From: RGIG6919 sp045531905
GTDB taxonomy: Bacteria > Bacillota > Clostridia > Lachnospirales > Lachnospiraceae
NCBI GenBank assembly: GCA_045531905.1
Contig: JAZSEY010000023.1
Location: 9,864 to 73,863 of the forward strand
Direction of reading: 5' to 3'
DNA: 64,000 nt
This document shows, in pieces, positions 9,543-19,088 of this stretch; the first letter of the stretch is position 1, and every line of letters begins with the position of its first letter. The notes under the pieces are model-generated. The model saw only the letters and a list, made by a program, of their open reading frames with translations, had not been told where the DNA came from and searched no databases. The position numbers were made by a program, and so were the translations under genes.

Positions 9543-10667
9543 TCACGATTGATATAGCTTTACAATCTCTTTACCAATCTTATTCCAATCAAACCGTTCA
9601 GCAATATAGTCATAACCAACATCTGCCATGCCTGCCAACTCTTCTCGCTTTTCATATGCTTGATACATTGCTTTTGCTAAACTGTCCACATCATTTGGCT
9701 CACACAATATACCTCTACTCTCATCTACAATATCCATAAATGCTGGTATTCTTGTCACAATTGCCGGTTTGCGATGTGCATAGGTCAACTGTATAACACC
9801 ACTTTGATACACTTCCCGATAAGGCAATACACAAATATCCGCTGTAGAATAGTAATCATCCACCTCTTCATCCGGAATATATCGGATATCTAATTTTAAA
9901 CTACCAGACAATTGTTCTCTTTTAATAATTTCTTCACATTTTCCAAAATCAGTTTTCCAAACACTACCCGCAATAACCAACTGCACTTGATTTTTGAGTT
10001 CTGGATGTTTTTGTAACATTTCGGCGTAAGCCTGTAACAATACATCTACACCCTTGACTTCCTTAATCTGCCCAAAAAACAAATACACAAATTTGTCTTT
10101 ATCAATGCCTAGCGCTTGTCTTGACTGTTTTTTATCTTTTATTTTTGCATACTCCAAAAAATGCCCATGTGGAATCATCTCCACTGGTATGTTGTTTTCT
10201 GGAAATAACTCATGAAATCTCTGCACATTATCAGGTGCTTGCACAATAATCTGGTCTGCCAATTCATATATCTTTTTATGATATCGATAGTCATAAAATT
10301 TTTGATTGAATGGCAATATATCATGGATAGTAATTACCAGCTTTTTACCCATCTTCTTCACTCTTTTTAAAAAGAAGTAATCAACCGGGGAAAAAATAAT
10401 CCATTGTGTATGCAATACGTCATACTGCTTCATCATCGACAATATGGATGACATAGAACAAATATAATTAAACGCTTTATTTAACTTGGAAATATTCTTT
10501 TCATCCGTATTAAATAAACGCTTTCGTTTGCAAAGACAATTCTCTGCTTCTTCTTTTTGATCAATTACCATATCCAGTTCGATATTCTGCTGTTGAATTG
10601 CATTTGCCAGGCTAAATGAATATTTATAATTCACCTTTGCTATCTGATCCACTAATAAAACTCTCAA
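9543..10667 (-). CDS. Glycosyltransferase family 4 protein
   Basis: A 374-residue GT-B enzyme. The N-terminal half has a Rossmann-like start (VLLVDQIAKV) and HTQWIIF. The C-terminal half carries FVYLFFGQIKEVKGVDVLLQAY and the late DICVLPYREVYQSGVIQLTYAHRKPAI nucleotide-sugar site, including the E-x7-E-like acidic positions. It should add a sugar to the growing lipid-linked repeat. The start is a TTG with GGGAGA 5 nt upstream; it lies 2 nt after the stop of the DUF1972 gene. Donor and acceptor are unknown; mannose is plausible because GDP-mannose genes are present. Confidence 0.87.
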   Translation of the reverse strand: MRVLLVDQIAKVNYKYSFSLANAIQQQNIELDMVIDQKEEAENCLCKRKRLFNTDEKNISKLNKAFNYICSMSSILSMMKQYDVLHTQWIIFSPVDYFFLKRVKKMGKKLVITIHDILPFNQKFYDYRYHKKIYELADQIIVQAPDNVQRFHELFPENNIPVEMIPHGHFLEYAKIKDKKQSRQALGIDKDKFVYLFFGQIKEVKGVDVLLQAYAEMLQKHPELKNQVQLVIAGSVWKTDFGKCEEIIKREQLSGSLKLDIRYIPDEEVDDYYSTADICVLPYREVYQSGVIQLTYAHRKPAIVTRIPAFMDIVDESRGILCEPNDVDSLAKAMYQAYEKREELAGMADVGYDYIAERFDWNKIGKEIVKLYQS

Positions 10668-10669
10668 TA

Positions 10670-11833
10670 TTATCTCCCAATTTCTTGAAATAACTGTTCA
10701 TATTCACTTACTATCTTTTCATGTGAAAATGCAGTATGAATTCGATTTTTTGCACTTAACTCAAGTTTTGTTCTCTCATCCTCAGTTAATGCTTCTGCTT
10801 TTTTCATAACATCACAAAGACTATCTGTCTCATTTGTGAAATAATAGGCAGCATCTTCTCCAACCTCTCTATTAAACCCAACATCGTAGAGCAAATTCAC
10901 CTGTGTAGCCGCTAATGCTTCTAGCAGACTTGGATTGGTTCCTCCTACTGCATGTCCATGAATGTATGCAACTGCATTTTCCCGAATCGCAACAAGCAGT
11001 TCCTGATCATATACCGTTCCAACAAATCTAATACGGCTATCACCTTCAAACCCTGTTTTGGACTGCAGAGCATGATAGAACTTGTTCTTTTCCAAATTGG
11101 TAACTATCACCAAATCACACTGTGTATCTGATCTCATAAACTCAGTAATTATCAGCTCATAATTGTTCTCCGGCACAAACCGTCCTACAATCAAATAGTA
11201 ATTCTTCAAACGAAGATCATGTGCATCAAACCATTGTTTTACCTTGTCAGAAATATATTTCTCTTTTAGATTATCCACAGTAGCACCATACGCAATATAT
11301 GTTGTTTGTGGATGATACTTTTTATACTCTCCCTGAATATAAGTTTCAATATTCTGAGAATCGCATACTAAAAGGTCTGCATGTTTTACCATCAGCCTCT
11401 CCGAATACTTCCAGTATTTTTTAATGACCCAGTTCCATTTTGCACGTAACCATTCGTGGCCATCAGGATTCACTAGCAAAGTTCCTCCCAATCGTTTCAA
11501 TACACGTTTCAAACTGCCAATAAATGGCCCTATTCGACAAGCCAATATATAAATGATTGGATTTTTACACTTATGCTCTTTAATGTACTGAATGCAATAA
11601 CGAAAAGCAGCTATATCATAATAAACTGCCCTGGCTGGTCCTATATTAGGAACAGGAATCACAAAGCAATGTGCTCCTGCATAATCATACTCTTTTTCCT
11701 GTCCTGTGATACATGCCACATGATACTTTATTTCTTCGCTTGTTTGATGTTGAACTAGATTGTCCACAAAGGTTTCAAAACCGCCATATGCAGCCGGTAT
11801 ACCTTTAGAACCTATAATAAACACATCTCTCAT
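10670..11833 (-). CDS. DUF1972-type glycosyltransferase (rhamnosyltransferase-like)
   Basis: A 387-residue GT-B enzyme. Its N-terminus, VFIIGSKGIPAAYGGFETFV, is the hallmark of DUF1972 proteins, which occur in streptococcal and lactococcal capsule clusters and are often annotated as rhamnosyltransferases. The C-terminal half has LIVGRFVPENN and an AYIHGHAVGGTNPSLLEALA donor-binding stretch. The start is set at 11833 because GAGGAC lies at suitable distance; the ATG two codons earlier is too close to it. It is followed 2 nt later by the next glycosyltransferase. No dTDP-rhamnose synthesis genes are visible here, so rhamnose as donor is not supported by the context. Confidence 0.87.
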   Translation of the reverse strand: MRDVFIIGSKGIPAAYGGFETFVDNLVQHQTSEEIKYHVACITGQEKEYDYAGAHCFVIPVPNIGPARAVYYDIAAFRYCIQYIKEHKCKNPIIYILACRIGPFIGSLKRVLKRLGGTLLVNPDGHEWLRAKWNWVIKKYWKYSERLMVKHADLLVCDSQNIETYIQGEYKKYHPQTTYIAYGATVDNLKEKYISDKVKQWFDAHDLRLKNYYLIVGRFVPENNYELIITEFMRSDTQCDLVIVTNLEKNKFYHALQSKTGFEGDSRIRFVGTVYDQELLVAIRENAVAYIHGHAVGGTNPSLLEALAATQVNLLYDVGFNREVGEDAAYYFTNETDSLCDVMKKAEALTEDERTKLELSAKNRIHTAFSHEKIVSEYEQLFQEIGR

Positions 11834-11857
11834 CGTCATGTCCTCACAACAAAGTTG

Positions 11858-12820
11858 TCAACAACGTACCTTCAAAAGTTCTGCCTTGCCCAGCAAATGA
11901 CATCTTCCCATTCCTGCCGGAATAAAAATACAATCTCCCTTTGTAAAGCGAACCGGTCTTCCTGCAGCTGTCTCAATACCACCCTCACCATCTAAGCATA
12001 ATAATACTTGGAAGGATGTATCCAACACAGAAAAGGAACAACCAGTTGTTATCTGGATACGTTCTGTTTCAAAATACTTACATCTACATAGTACCTCACG
12101 GCAACATCCTGGATAATAATGCACCAATCTTGTCTGTTTTGCAAGTTCTGGTCCCGGATTCATATTCATAACCTGAACTGCCTTATCAAAATGCAACTCT
12201 CTTAGATTGCCATCCTTATCTACACGATTATAATCGTATACTCTATATGTGACATTGGAACTTTCCTGAATTTCCGCTACTAATGTGCCTGCACCAATTC
12301 CATGTACAGTACCTGCCGGCACATAATACAAATCTCCCTTGCTTACCTTGACCTTGTGAAGATGCTTATCTAATGTTCCATCCTTCACAGCTTGTGCTAA
12401 CATTTCCTCTGTGACCGGATGCTCAAATCCGTATATCAGACTGGCATTTTCATCTGCATCCAACACATACCACATCTCAGTCTTGCCGTTCTGGTGCTCA
12501 TATTCTCTTGCATAAGCATCGTCTGGATGCACCTGTACAGATAAGTCCTGTTTGGCATCAATAAACTTTACTAATATAGGAAATTCCGCCCCCCCTGGAA
12601 GCTTTGTTCCCATATATTCTGGATGTTCTTTTAGCACCGCTGCTAATGTTTGTCCGGCATACTCTCCATTTAGAATCACACTAAGTCCATCCGGATGTAC
12701 CGAACACTCCCATGTTTCAGCAAGTGGTGTTAACGGAATATCTTTTCCATATTCTTCCCGAAGTCTTGTTCCGCCCCAGAGATAATCCTTTCCCTGTGGC
12801 TTTAGCTTCATAATCTCCAT
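11858..12820 (-). CDS. manA: Mannose-6-phosphate isomerase, class I
   Basis: A 320-residue cupin-fold zinc enzyme of the short Gram-positive ManA type. It interconverts fructose-6-phosphate and mannose-6-phosphate. Visible signatures are KPQGKDYLWGGTRL at the start, the metal-binding QVHPDD, GKTEMWYVLDA, and YYVPAGTVHGIGAGTLVAEIQ. A clear ribosome site (CGGAGG) precedes the ATG. It lies 21 nt after manC, so the pair provides mannose-6-P and GDP-mannose for the polymer; a phosphomannomutase needed between them is not in the visible window and must be encoded elsewhere. Confidence 0.96.
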   Translation of the reverse strand: MEIMKLKPQGKDYLWGGTRLREEYGKDIPLTPLAETWECSVHPDGLSVILNGEYAGQTLAAVLKEHPEYMGTKLPGGAEFPILVKFIDAKQDLSVQVHPDDAYAREYEHQNGKTEMWYVLDADENASLIYGFEHPVTEEMLAQAVKDGTLDKHLHKVKVSKGDLYYVPAGTVHGIGAGTLVAEIQESSNVTYRVYDYNRVDKDGNLRELHFDKAVQVMNMNPGPELAKQTRLVHYYPGCCREVLCRCKYFETERIQITTGCSFSVLDTSFQVLLCLDGEGGIETAAGRPVRFTKGDCIFIPAGMGRCHLLGKAELLKVRC

Positions 12821-12841
12821 AAATAACCTCCGTTATTATGT

Positions 12842-14158
12842 CTATTCCAATTCATGCTTCTTTTTATCATCCGCGCTGATATTCTCACCAATCTGAATCT
12901 CTATAATTCGCATATCAGTATCAGCGATTACCGTATGCTTGCAACCTGCTGCAATAGTAAGCACATCGCCGGTACGAAGAATTCGCTCCATTCCATCTAT
13001 GATAGCTTTTCCGGTTCCTTCAATCACAGTCCACACTACATCTCGATAATCATGGCTCATATAACTCATACTTTTTCCAGCTTGCATAGAAATCTTAACT
13101 GTCATCGAACCTGACTGTACATCCATAACCGCATAAGAGCCCCATGACTTTTCAGCAAACATTGCCTCATCGCTGTCCAACTTCTCCACATACGGCTTCA
13201 TATAGTCACTGCGTTCTTTGTCAGATACCAAAATGCCATCTCCGCTGGCAGCAATTACCATATCCTTACATCCCATACAAATAATCGGAATATCCAACTC
13301 ATTGACTACCTGTGTGTTTTCACAGGTTTCATCCAAGACAACCTGGCCTTTCGTATCATCAGCCATAACCTCTGCCATCATATTCCAGGTTCCTACATCT
13401 TTCCAACTACCGTTATAACGCATTACCTGAATACTTGCTTCTTTTTCCACTACAGCATAATCAAAACTTATCTTTGTTAAGGTATCATACTTATTATACA
13501 AATCACGATAATCCGTAAAATCAATCATACTATGAGCAATTTCCAGAAGATAGCCAAGACGGAATGCAAATACACCGCCGTTCCACAGCGCCTTTTGCTC
13601 CAGATATTTTTTAGCAGTTTCTGTATCAGGTTTTTCTTTAAATTCCTTTACCTTGCTGACAGCACCATCTGTTTCTGGAATAATATATCCATATTTCTCA
13701 CTTGGCGAATCTGGTTCAATTCCCATCAGAGTCAAATTGGCTTCCCCTGTTTCCACCAACTGTCCCATTTTCTGAACAGCCTCATAATAGCTGTTATCCA
13801 CATATGGGTCTACTGGACATACTGCCACACTCTCATTCTCAGCGATACCTAATTCATCATGCAAATAAGTCGCTGCTAACGCAATCGCTGGAAAAGTATC
13901 TCTTCTACAAGGCTCCACGCAGATAGACACCTTATCTCCTAACTGATTCTTGATAGCACTTGCCTGAGACTTACTGGTAGCAATTGTCACTTTCGCAGAT
14001 GCATCCACCGTTGCAATCTGTCTATACACGCGCTGAACCATAGATTCATATTCATTATTATCATCTTTGAATAACTTGATAAACTGTTTACTTCTCACAT
14101 CATTGGATAATGGCCAGAGTCGCTTACCACTACCACCGGATAATAAAATAATATTCAT
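12842..14158 (-). CDS. manC: Mannose-1-phosphate guanylyltransferase with C-terminal cupin
   Basis: A 438-residue protein. The N-terminal nucleotidyltransferase domain has the pyrophosphorylase signature LLSGGSGKRLWPLS, then EPCRRDTFPAI, EFKEKPD and WNGGVFAF. The C-terminal part (about 345-430) is a cupin with EKSWGSYAVMD, as in two-domain ManC/AlgA proteins. It makes GDP-mannose from mannose-1-phosphate and GTP. Some two-domain members also isomerise mannose-6-phosphate, but a separate ManA gene follows directly, so that activity may not be needed. The ATG is preceded by AGGAG. Confidence 0.94.
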   Translation of the reverse strand: MNIILLSGGSGKRLWPLSNDVRSKQFIKLFKDDNNEYESMVQRVYRQIATVDASAKVTIATSKSQASAIKNQLGDKVSICVEPCRRDTFPAIALAATYLHDELGIAENESVAVCPVDPYVDNSYYEAVQKMGQLVETGEANLTLMGIEPDSPSEKYGYIIPETDGAVSKVKEFKEKPDTETAKKYLEQKALWNGGVFAFRLGYLLEIAHSMIDFTDYRDLYNKYDTLTKISFDYAVVEKEASIQVMRYNGSWKDVGTWNMMAEVMADDTKGQVVLDETCENTQVVNELDIPIICMGCKDMVIAASGDGILVSDKERSDYMKPYVEKLDSDEAMFAEKSWGSYAVMDVQSGSMTVKISMQAGKSMSYMSHDYRDVVWTVIEGTGKAIIDGMERILRTGDVLTIAAGCKHTVIADTDMRIIEIQIGENISADDKKKHELE

Positions 14159-14181
14159 ATGTCTACTCCTATTCTCATTGA

Positions 14182-15600
14182 TTACTTCCCAGATGCTCCA
14201 AACACGCCTAACACTGTCTGCAGAAGAATCTTAATATCCAATCCCAAATTCCAATGGTCTATATAATCCAAATCCATTCGGACAATCTCTTCAAAATCCA
14301 ACACTTCATTTCTTCCATACGCCTGCCACATACCGGTAATTCCAGGCTTCATAGACAAACGTCTCTTATGGTGACCTTCATACAGTTTAAATTCTTCTAC
14401 TGTCGGTGGTCTGGTTCCCACCATGCTCATCTCACCTTTTAATACATTGATGAACTGCGGAAGCTCGTCGATACTGGTCTTACGAATGAATTTTCCAACC
14501 TTCGTAATACGAGGGTCGTCAGTCATCTTAAACATAAGACCTTCCATCTCGTTTTGATCCATCAGTTCCTTTTTCTTTTCCTCAGCATCCATAGCCATGG
14601 AACGGAACTTGTATATATAAAAGAACCTACCATTCTTTCCAACTCGTTTCTGTTTAAAGAAAATCGGTCCCTTTGATTCCAACTTAATAGCAGGTCCCAC
14701 GAAGATAAGAGCAATCAGCATAATCACAATGCCAACTAAACTACCCACAATATCCATCACTCGTTTTACTGCCAACAATCTATAATCATAGAATCGATGT
14801 GCAAAGGTTACCACACTTGTATTGGCAAAGGTGCCAAGTGTAGCATCAAAATCACTAAAGGTATCCATGATATCCAACTTGATGTGTACTGTAACACCCA
14901 TGTCCTCCAGTTCCATAACGAGAGGTTTTATCTTCTTAGGACTCGTGGTGCCAATATCTACATATACCTCATCCACAATTTCCTTGCGGATGTATTCCAT
15001 CATGTTGTCTTCTCCGGCTAATACTGGAACGCCACCAATGGTTTTATTGCCCATATCCTCATCCACGATAATGAAGCCTTCAATACGTCTTGTCCAATCA
15101 TCCGAGTTAGTCACATCCTGAAGCATCTCCTCTGCACGGGCTTTTGTGGTGATTACCATGAGGCGGAGCGTGCCTTTGCCACCCATCTGCATTTTCAAAT
15201 ACAGCTTAATTAGCGCTCTGACAATCCACATAGAAATCACGGACATGAATAGCGTTAACACATATACACCTCGTGGGAAGCTGGTATCTCCACGCCAAAA
15301 CAGTACGCAGACAGCCGTCAGTGCTGCTATGGTAATTCCCTTTTTTATTACTACCTTGCATTCCTCAAAAAAGCCACGTATCACAAAATCCTTAGGCTCC
15401 ACATACAATGCAAAAGAAAGGATATACCCCACAATCAACAAAGGTGCATTATATTGTATTTGCCCTAATGCCATTTCGTTTGGAAGCTGCTTGTGCAAAA
15501 TCAACCAAAAATATCCGGATAGATAGTAACTAACTAAAATGCACACGGTATCCATAAATAGCAATATGAAGTTTTGTATTCTCTGTCTGTCTTTATCCAT
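14182..15600 (-). CDS. Undecaprenyl-phosphate sugar phosphotransferase (WbaP/CpsE-like)
   Basis: A 472-residue polyprenyl-phosphate hexose-1-phosphate transferase. Residues 1-130 hold four membrane helices. The middle is a CoA-binding-like Rossmann region. After another hydrophobic segment the C-terminal 190 residues form the catalytic bacterial sugar-transferase domain (GPIFFKQKRVGKNGRFF, YKFRSM, KTSIDELPQFINVLKGEMSMVG, KPGITGMWQ). It starts repeat-unit synthesis by moving a sugar phosphate onto undecaprenyl phosphate. The ATG at 15600 overlaps the end of the ligase-like gene by 8 bp; an upstream in-frame TTG is also possible but less likely. Which sugar is transferred (glucose, galactose or other) cannot be told. 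Confidence 0.94.
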   Translation of the reverse strand: MDKDRQRIQNFILLFMDTVCILVSYYLSGYFWLILHKQLPNEMALGQIQYNAPLLIVGYILSFALYVEPKDFVIRGFFEECKVVIKKGITIAALTAVCVLFWRGDTSFPRGVYVLTLFMSVISMWIVRALIKLYLKMQMGGKGTLRLMVITTKARAEEMLQDVTNSDDWTRRIEGFIIVDEDMGNKTIGGVPVLAGEDNMMEYIRKEIVDEVYVDIGTTSPKKIKPLVMELEDMGVTVHIKLDIMDTFSDFDATLGTFANTSVVTFAHRFYDYRLLAVKRVMDIVGSLVGIVIMLIALIFVGPAIKLESKGPIFFKQKRVGKNGRFFYIYKFRSMAMDAEEKKKELMDQNEMEGLMFKMTDDPRITKVGKFIRKTSIDELPQFINVLKGEMSMVGTRPPTVEEFKLYEGHHKRRLSMKPGITGMWQAYGRNEVLDFEEIVRMDLDYIDHWNLGLDIKILLQTVLGVFGASGK

Positions 15601-16891
15601 GTTCACTCTCAAGTTTTGGTTCTAGCTCTTGCTCAACGGTATCTATCTTGTTTTCTGTAGGCAATTCCTGCCCCATAACTGCGCAATTAATGGAAAGCAT
15701 AGTAAATAGACATAACCACGTAAACGTATCCTGATTAGATAAACCCAACCCATTAAACGTATTTAATTGGGCAAATAACAAAGAATATCCTAACCAACAT
15801 TGTACATTTTTGCGTTTTAACATCTGATAAGATGCATAGATATATACACCTAAAAACACGAATATCGCAAACAATATACCATGATCAAGTGCACTCATTA
15901 GTATCGAAAATTCAAATCCTGCTTTATATTGCACAACATCAGTGTCAAACACGCTGTTGGTTCCATAACCTATCAAAAATTTAAATGGATAGATGCCACT
16001 TTTAAAATAACCTATTAAATGATCCATTCGTCCCGACGTTAAAGAAAACATCGTAAGTCTTTCAAATAAACTGTTAAAGGCACCTGCAAGTAGCGATATT
16101 ACCAACACTACACCACTACCAATCAAGAATTTCTTATTCTTCCAACTGGACACAACTAAGTATGCAAGCACCACTACTATCGCCGTTTTACTTGCACAAA
16201 GCAATACTCCTGCCAATGCTATAATGAAAAACAGAATCTTTGGATACTTAATTTTTGCATTGGTAAAATATAAATCATTGATAATAAAAAATGCATTGTA
16301 AAATACCGCGTTTAATAATGCATGTCCCCATATGGTATGCGCTCTCCAAACATCGAAGGTGAAGCCTTCAAGATATATTCTGAATTCCTTAGAATCGAGA
16401 GTTTCTGCCATGTATCGAAGAAATGCACTGTTAGTCTGTTTCTCAATTATGGACAGAATTAACAAAAACACCACAAACGCATCAAACGCTATCAAAAACC
16501 ATTTCATAAACTTCCTATAATCAACAGCACGAAAACGGTACAGTACAATAAAAGTTGGTGCTAGCAACATACAGAACGCCACTAATGTTCGCCCAGTCTT
16601 AATTGAATAATTAGAAACGCACATTAACAAAGCGCTAAAGCCCCAAAGCAATACCATAACCTTATCAATTAAAGAAAAATCTCTTTCTCTCACCTTTTGG
16701 TACAATAACAAAACCATGCCCAAAAGAAAAAATACATTGATTCTACTTAGTATTTTTAAAGTATCTTTTAGCAACAAATATCGCATATGGATAGGGAACA
16801 ATATTAAGCCTGCTACTAACAAACAACTCACGAAAAAATACATATAATCATTTTTAAAGTCAAATAATTTTGTATTTTTCTTCTCGTTCAT
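15593..16891 (-). CDS. O-antigen ligase/polymerase-like membrane protein
   Basis: A 432-residue protein with about ten to twelve membrane helices and a large outside loop (about 150-210), the usual Wzy/WaaL layout. The SGRMDHLIGYFK and FLIGYGTNSVF stretch near residues 285-310 matches the short conserved motif of the O-antigen ligase family. The family polymerises repeat units or ligates finished chains outside the membrane. The start at 16891 is preferred since AGGAGG lies 6 nt upstream; an ATG two codons earlier touches that motif. Its presence in an ABC-exporter cluster suggests a ligase role, though polymerisation cannot be ruled out. Confidence 0.82.
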   Translation of the reverse strand: MNEKKNTKLFDFKNDYMYFFVSCLLVAGLILFPIHMRYLLLKDTLKILSRINVFFLLGMVLLLYQKVRERDFSLIDKVMVLLWGFSALLMCVSNYSIKTGRTLVAFCMLLAPTFIVLYRFRAVDYRKFMKWFLIAFDAFVVFLLILSIIEKQTNSAFLRYMAETLDSKEFRIYLEGFTFDVWRAHTIWGHALLNAVFYNAFFIINDLYFTNAKIKYPKILFFIIALAGVLLCASKTAIVVVLAYLVVSSWKNKKFLIGSGVVLVISLLAGAFNSLFERLTMFSLTSGRMDHLIGYFKSGIYPFKFLIGYGTNSVFDTDVVQYKAGFEFSILMSALDHGILFAIFVFLGVYIYASYQMLKRKNVQCWLGYSLLFAQLNTFNGLGLSNQDTFTWLCLFTMLSINCAVMGQELPTENKIDTVEQELEPKLESEHG

Positions 16892-16917
16892 TCTCATCCT
16901 CCTGTTCCAATTTCGTT

Positions 16918-19062
16918 TTATATTTCATCTCCAGATGTCACTACTTGCAAAATACTTTCCACTCTCTTAGCAAAGGTGTGCTCCCTCAGAACAATCTCTT
17001 GTCCACATTTTGCTTTTTTCTCTCTCTCCGCATCTGCCTGAAGATAATAATCGATCTTTTGCTGCAAGTCTTCTCTGTCAGTGTATGTTACTACTGCGCC
17101 ATCAAAAGTTTCTACAATCTCTGTCATATCATCACTAATGACAAATGCCCCTACTGCCAGCGCATCAAAAATACGATTAGAAATGATACCATATTGTCTC
17201 ATATCATCCCAATGATCATTCAGAAGTATTATTGCATCATGATATGCTTGCCCCACTTTTTCGTTATCAATATAGTCACTGACTACATAGTCCTGAACAG
17301 GATAAGCTTCCCAATGTCTGCCATAAACGGTCAAATGGTGTTCCGTCGGCAACAAATCCTTCAAAATCTGGCGATATACATTCCTACTATTTCCCACAAA
17401 CAATAATTCATATTTCTTATCATGATTGTCTGTTGCTTGCATGGTTTCTGGATCTGTACACTGCAACAACACCCCTGCTGGCGGTATTATTTGACTCTGA
17501 TACATATCTAACATCCTTTGTGATGCAAAAAACACATAGTCATATAAATTGTATTCCTTTATAGTCACATCCTCTGGGTGTGATATGTTCCACATTATAT
17601 ATTTTTTGTTATCATCAGTAGTGGGATAGTAAGCTCTATTTCCACGTAGTACTATACGGTACTTTGCATTACTGTGTGCATACCAATCATTTCTCGTCCG
17701 AACAACAACTTTATATCCTTGTTTTTCGAACTCTTTTTTTAATGCCAAAGCATAATGCCAGTCTCCCCAATACTTTTTACTCTCATCACCCGGCATTGCA
17801 CCCAGAACATCAATTTGTTTTTCATCTAGTTCCTCATGCATATTCGTCTGCAACATATTTATACATGTATCGACGCCTTGATTCACTATTGAGTTATAAT
17901 TGTCTGATACCCAAGGCACAATTAATACATCAGACTTCATGTGATACATGTTTTCAACATCGAATTTATCTGTAGCAATAATACATACATCTGTTCCAAC
18001 ACCTATATCATACCAATCTTTGTCTTCCCTCGGATGTATATATCTGACTTTGTATCCTTGTTTTTTCCATTCTTTAATAAACTTAATCAATGGTCTTGGG
18101 CGTTGTTCCTTATGCTCCCATTGCTCAGCATCATAACATATAGAAAGTGTTAGTATTTGTTCCGTGTAGAAATGTTTTTTTAGAATCTTGTCTGACAATA
18201 ATTGTTCTGACAAATAAATCTGCCACTTGCCTTTAAACCATTCCATGTTATGACGTCTGCGAGTTTTAATCTCATCCTCATTATCCAGGCTTTGTGTGCC
18301 AAACTCATAATGGTATACCACACATTGGTTAGCCATATAATTACGGTATCCTGCCTTTCTTAATTCCAGACACAAATCTACATCTTCATAGCCATAATTA
18401 TAGTTTTCATCAAACCCGCCAATTTCATCAAAAACAGTTTTTCTTACCAAAAGCACCGCGGCGGTCACTGCAATTCGTTCTGTATACGGTTCTGATGCTA
18501 CTTCATATTCTTCACCATTCTTCATATTGTATGGTTGAATAAAATAGGTTTTATCCCTAGTCTTGTCTTTAAATGCGATTCCATCATGCTGAATCTTCTT
18601 TGATTTCTCTCTCTGCGGATGTCCCTCAGGCAGCTCCGGATACAATAACCTAGCACCAATGGCACCTGGATTTTCGGTATTTTTCATTGTTTCCATCAAG
18701 GAATCAAGCCAATTATCAGTAATTTCAATATCATTATTTAGAAATAATAGATATTCGCCCTTCGCATCCTTTGCCGCTATATTATTCGCAGCCGAAAAAG
18801 TCATATTATCAGCATTGGCAATCACACGCAAAGGCAACTGTCCTGCCCAACTCTGCATAAACGTTAAAGAATCATCTGTCGATCCATTATCCACTACAAT
18901 TACTTCAAAATTCCTGTAAAAATTACATTTTTTCAAGGAATTGAACAGAATTTGCAGTTTATCTTTTCCATTGCGATTTAAAATGATTACAGAGACTAAA
19001 GCATCATCTTGACGTTTTCTATTCGAGACTATTCTTTTCAACTGACTAAATATATTTGGCAT
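16918..19062 (-). CDS. GT2 glycosyltransferase with CgeB-like C-terminal domain
   Basis: A 714-residue protein. Residues about 20-280 are a GT-A family 2 domain (VSVIILNRNG, VVDNGSTDDS, YLLFLNNDIE, GYEDVDLCLELRKAGY), like rhamnosyltransferases. The C-terminal half is a GT-B-like region with YELLFVGNSRNVYR, VYGRHWEAYP, and SNRIFDALAVGAFVISDD, resembling CgeB/Glyco_trans_1_2 domains of spore and flagellar glycan proteins. It is thus probably another two-activity transferase. The ATG follows TGGAG. It stands second in the operon, 26 nt after the repeat protein. Confidence 0.88.
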   Translation of the reverse strand: MPNIFSQLKRIVSNRKRQDDALVSVIILNRNGKDKLQILFNSLKKCNFYRNFEVIVVDNGSTDDSLTFMQSWAGQLPLRVIANADNMTFSAANNIAAKDAKGEYLLFLNNDIEITDNWLDSLMETMKNTENPGAIGARLLYPELPEGHPQREKSKKIQHDGIAFKDKTRDKTYFIQPYNMKNGEEYEVASEPYTERIAVTAAVLLVRKTVFDEIGGFDENYNYGYEDVDLCLELRKAGYRNYMANQCVVYHYEFGTQSLDNEDEIKTRRRHNMEWFKGKWQIYLSEQLLSDKILKKHFYTEQILTLSICYDAEQWEHKEQRPRPLIKFIKEWKKQGYKVRYIHPREDKDWYDIGVGTDVCIIATDKFDVENMYHMKSDVLIVPWVSDNYNSIVNQGVDTCINMLQTNMHEELDEKQIDVLGAMPGDESKKYWGDWHYALALKKEFEKQGYKVVVRTRNDWYAHSNAKYRIVLRGNRAYYPTTDDNKKYIMWNISHPEDVTIKEYNLYDYVFFASQRMLDMYQSQIIPPAGVLLQCTDPETMQATDNHDKKYELLFVGNSRNVYRQILKDLLPTEHHLTVYGRHWEAYPVQDYVVSDYIDNEKVGQAYHDAIILLNDHWDDMRQYGIISNRIFDALAVGAFVISDDMTEIVETFDGAVVTYTDREDLQQKIDYYLQADAEREKKAKCGQEIVLREHTFAKRVESILQVVTSGDEI

Positions 19063-19088
19063 CTATAAACTCCAAAAAATTAATTATA

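Noticed and set aside
10670..11833. Evidence for rhamnose in the polymer
   Set aside because: Only the DUF1972-type name suggests rhamnose; no rmlABCD genes are in the window, whereas GDP-mannose genes are.
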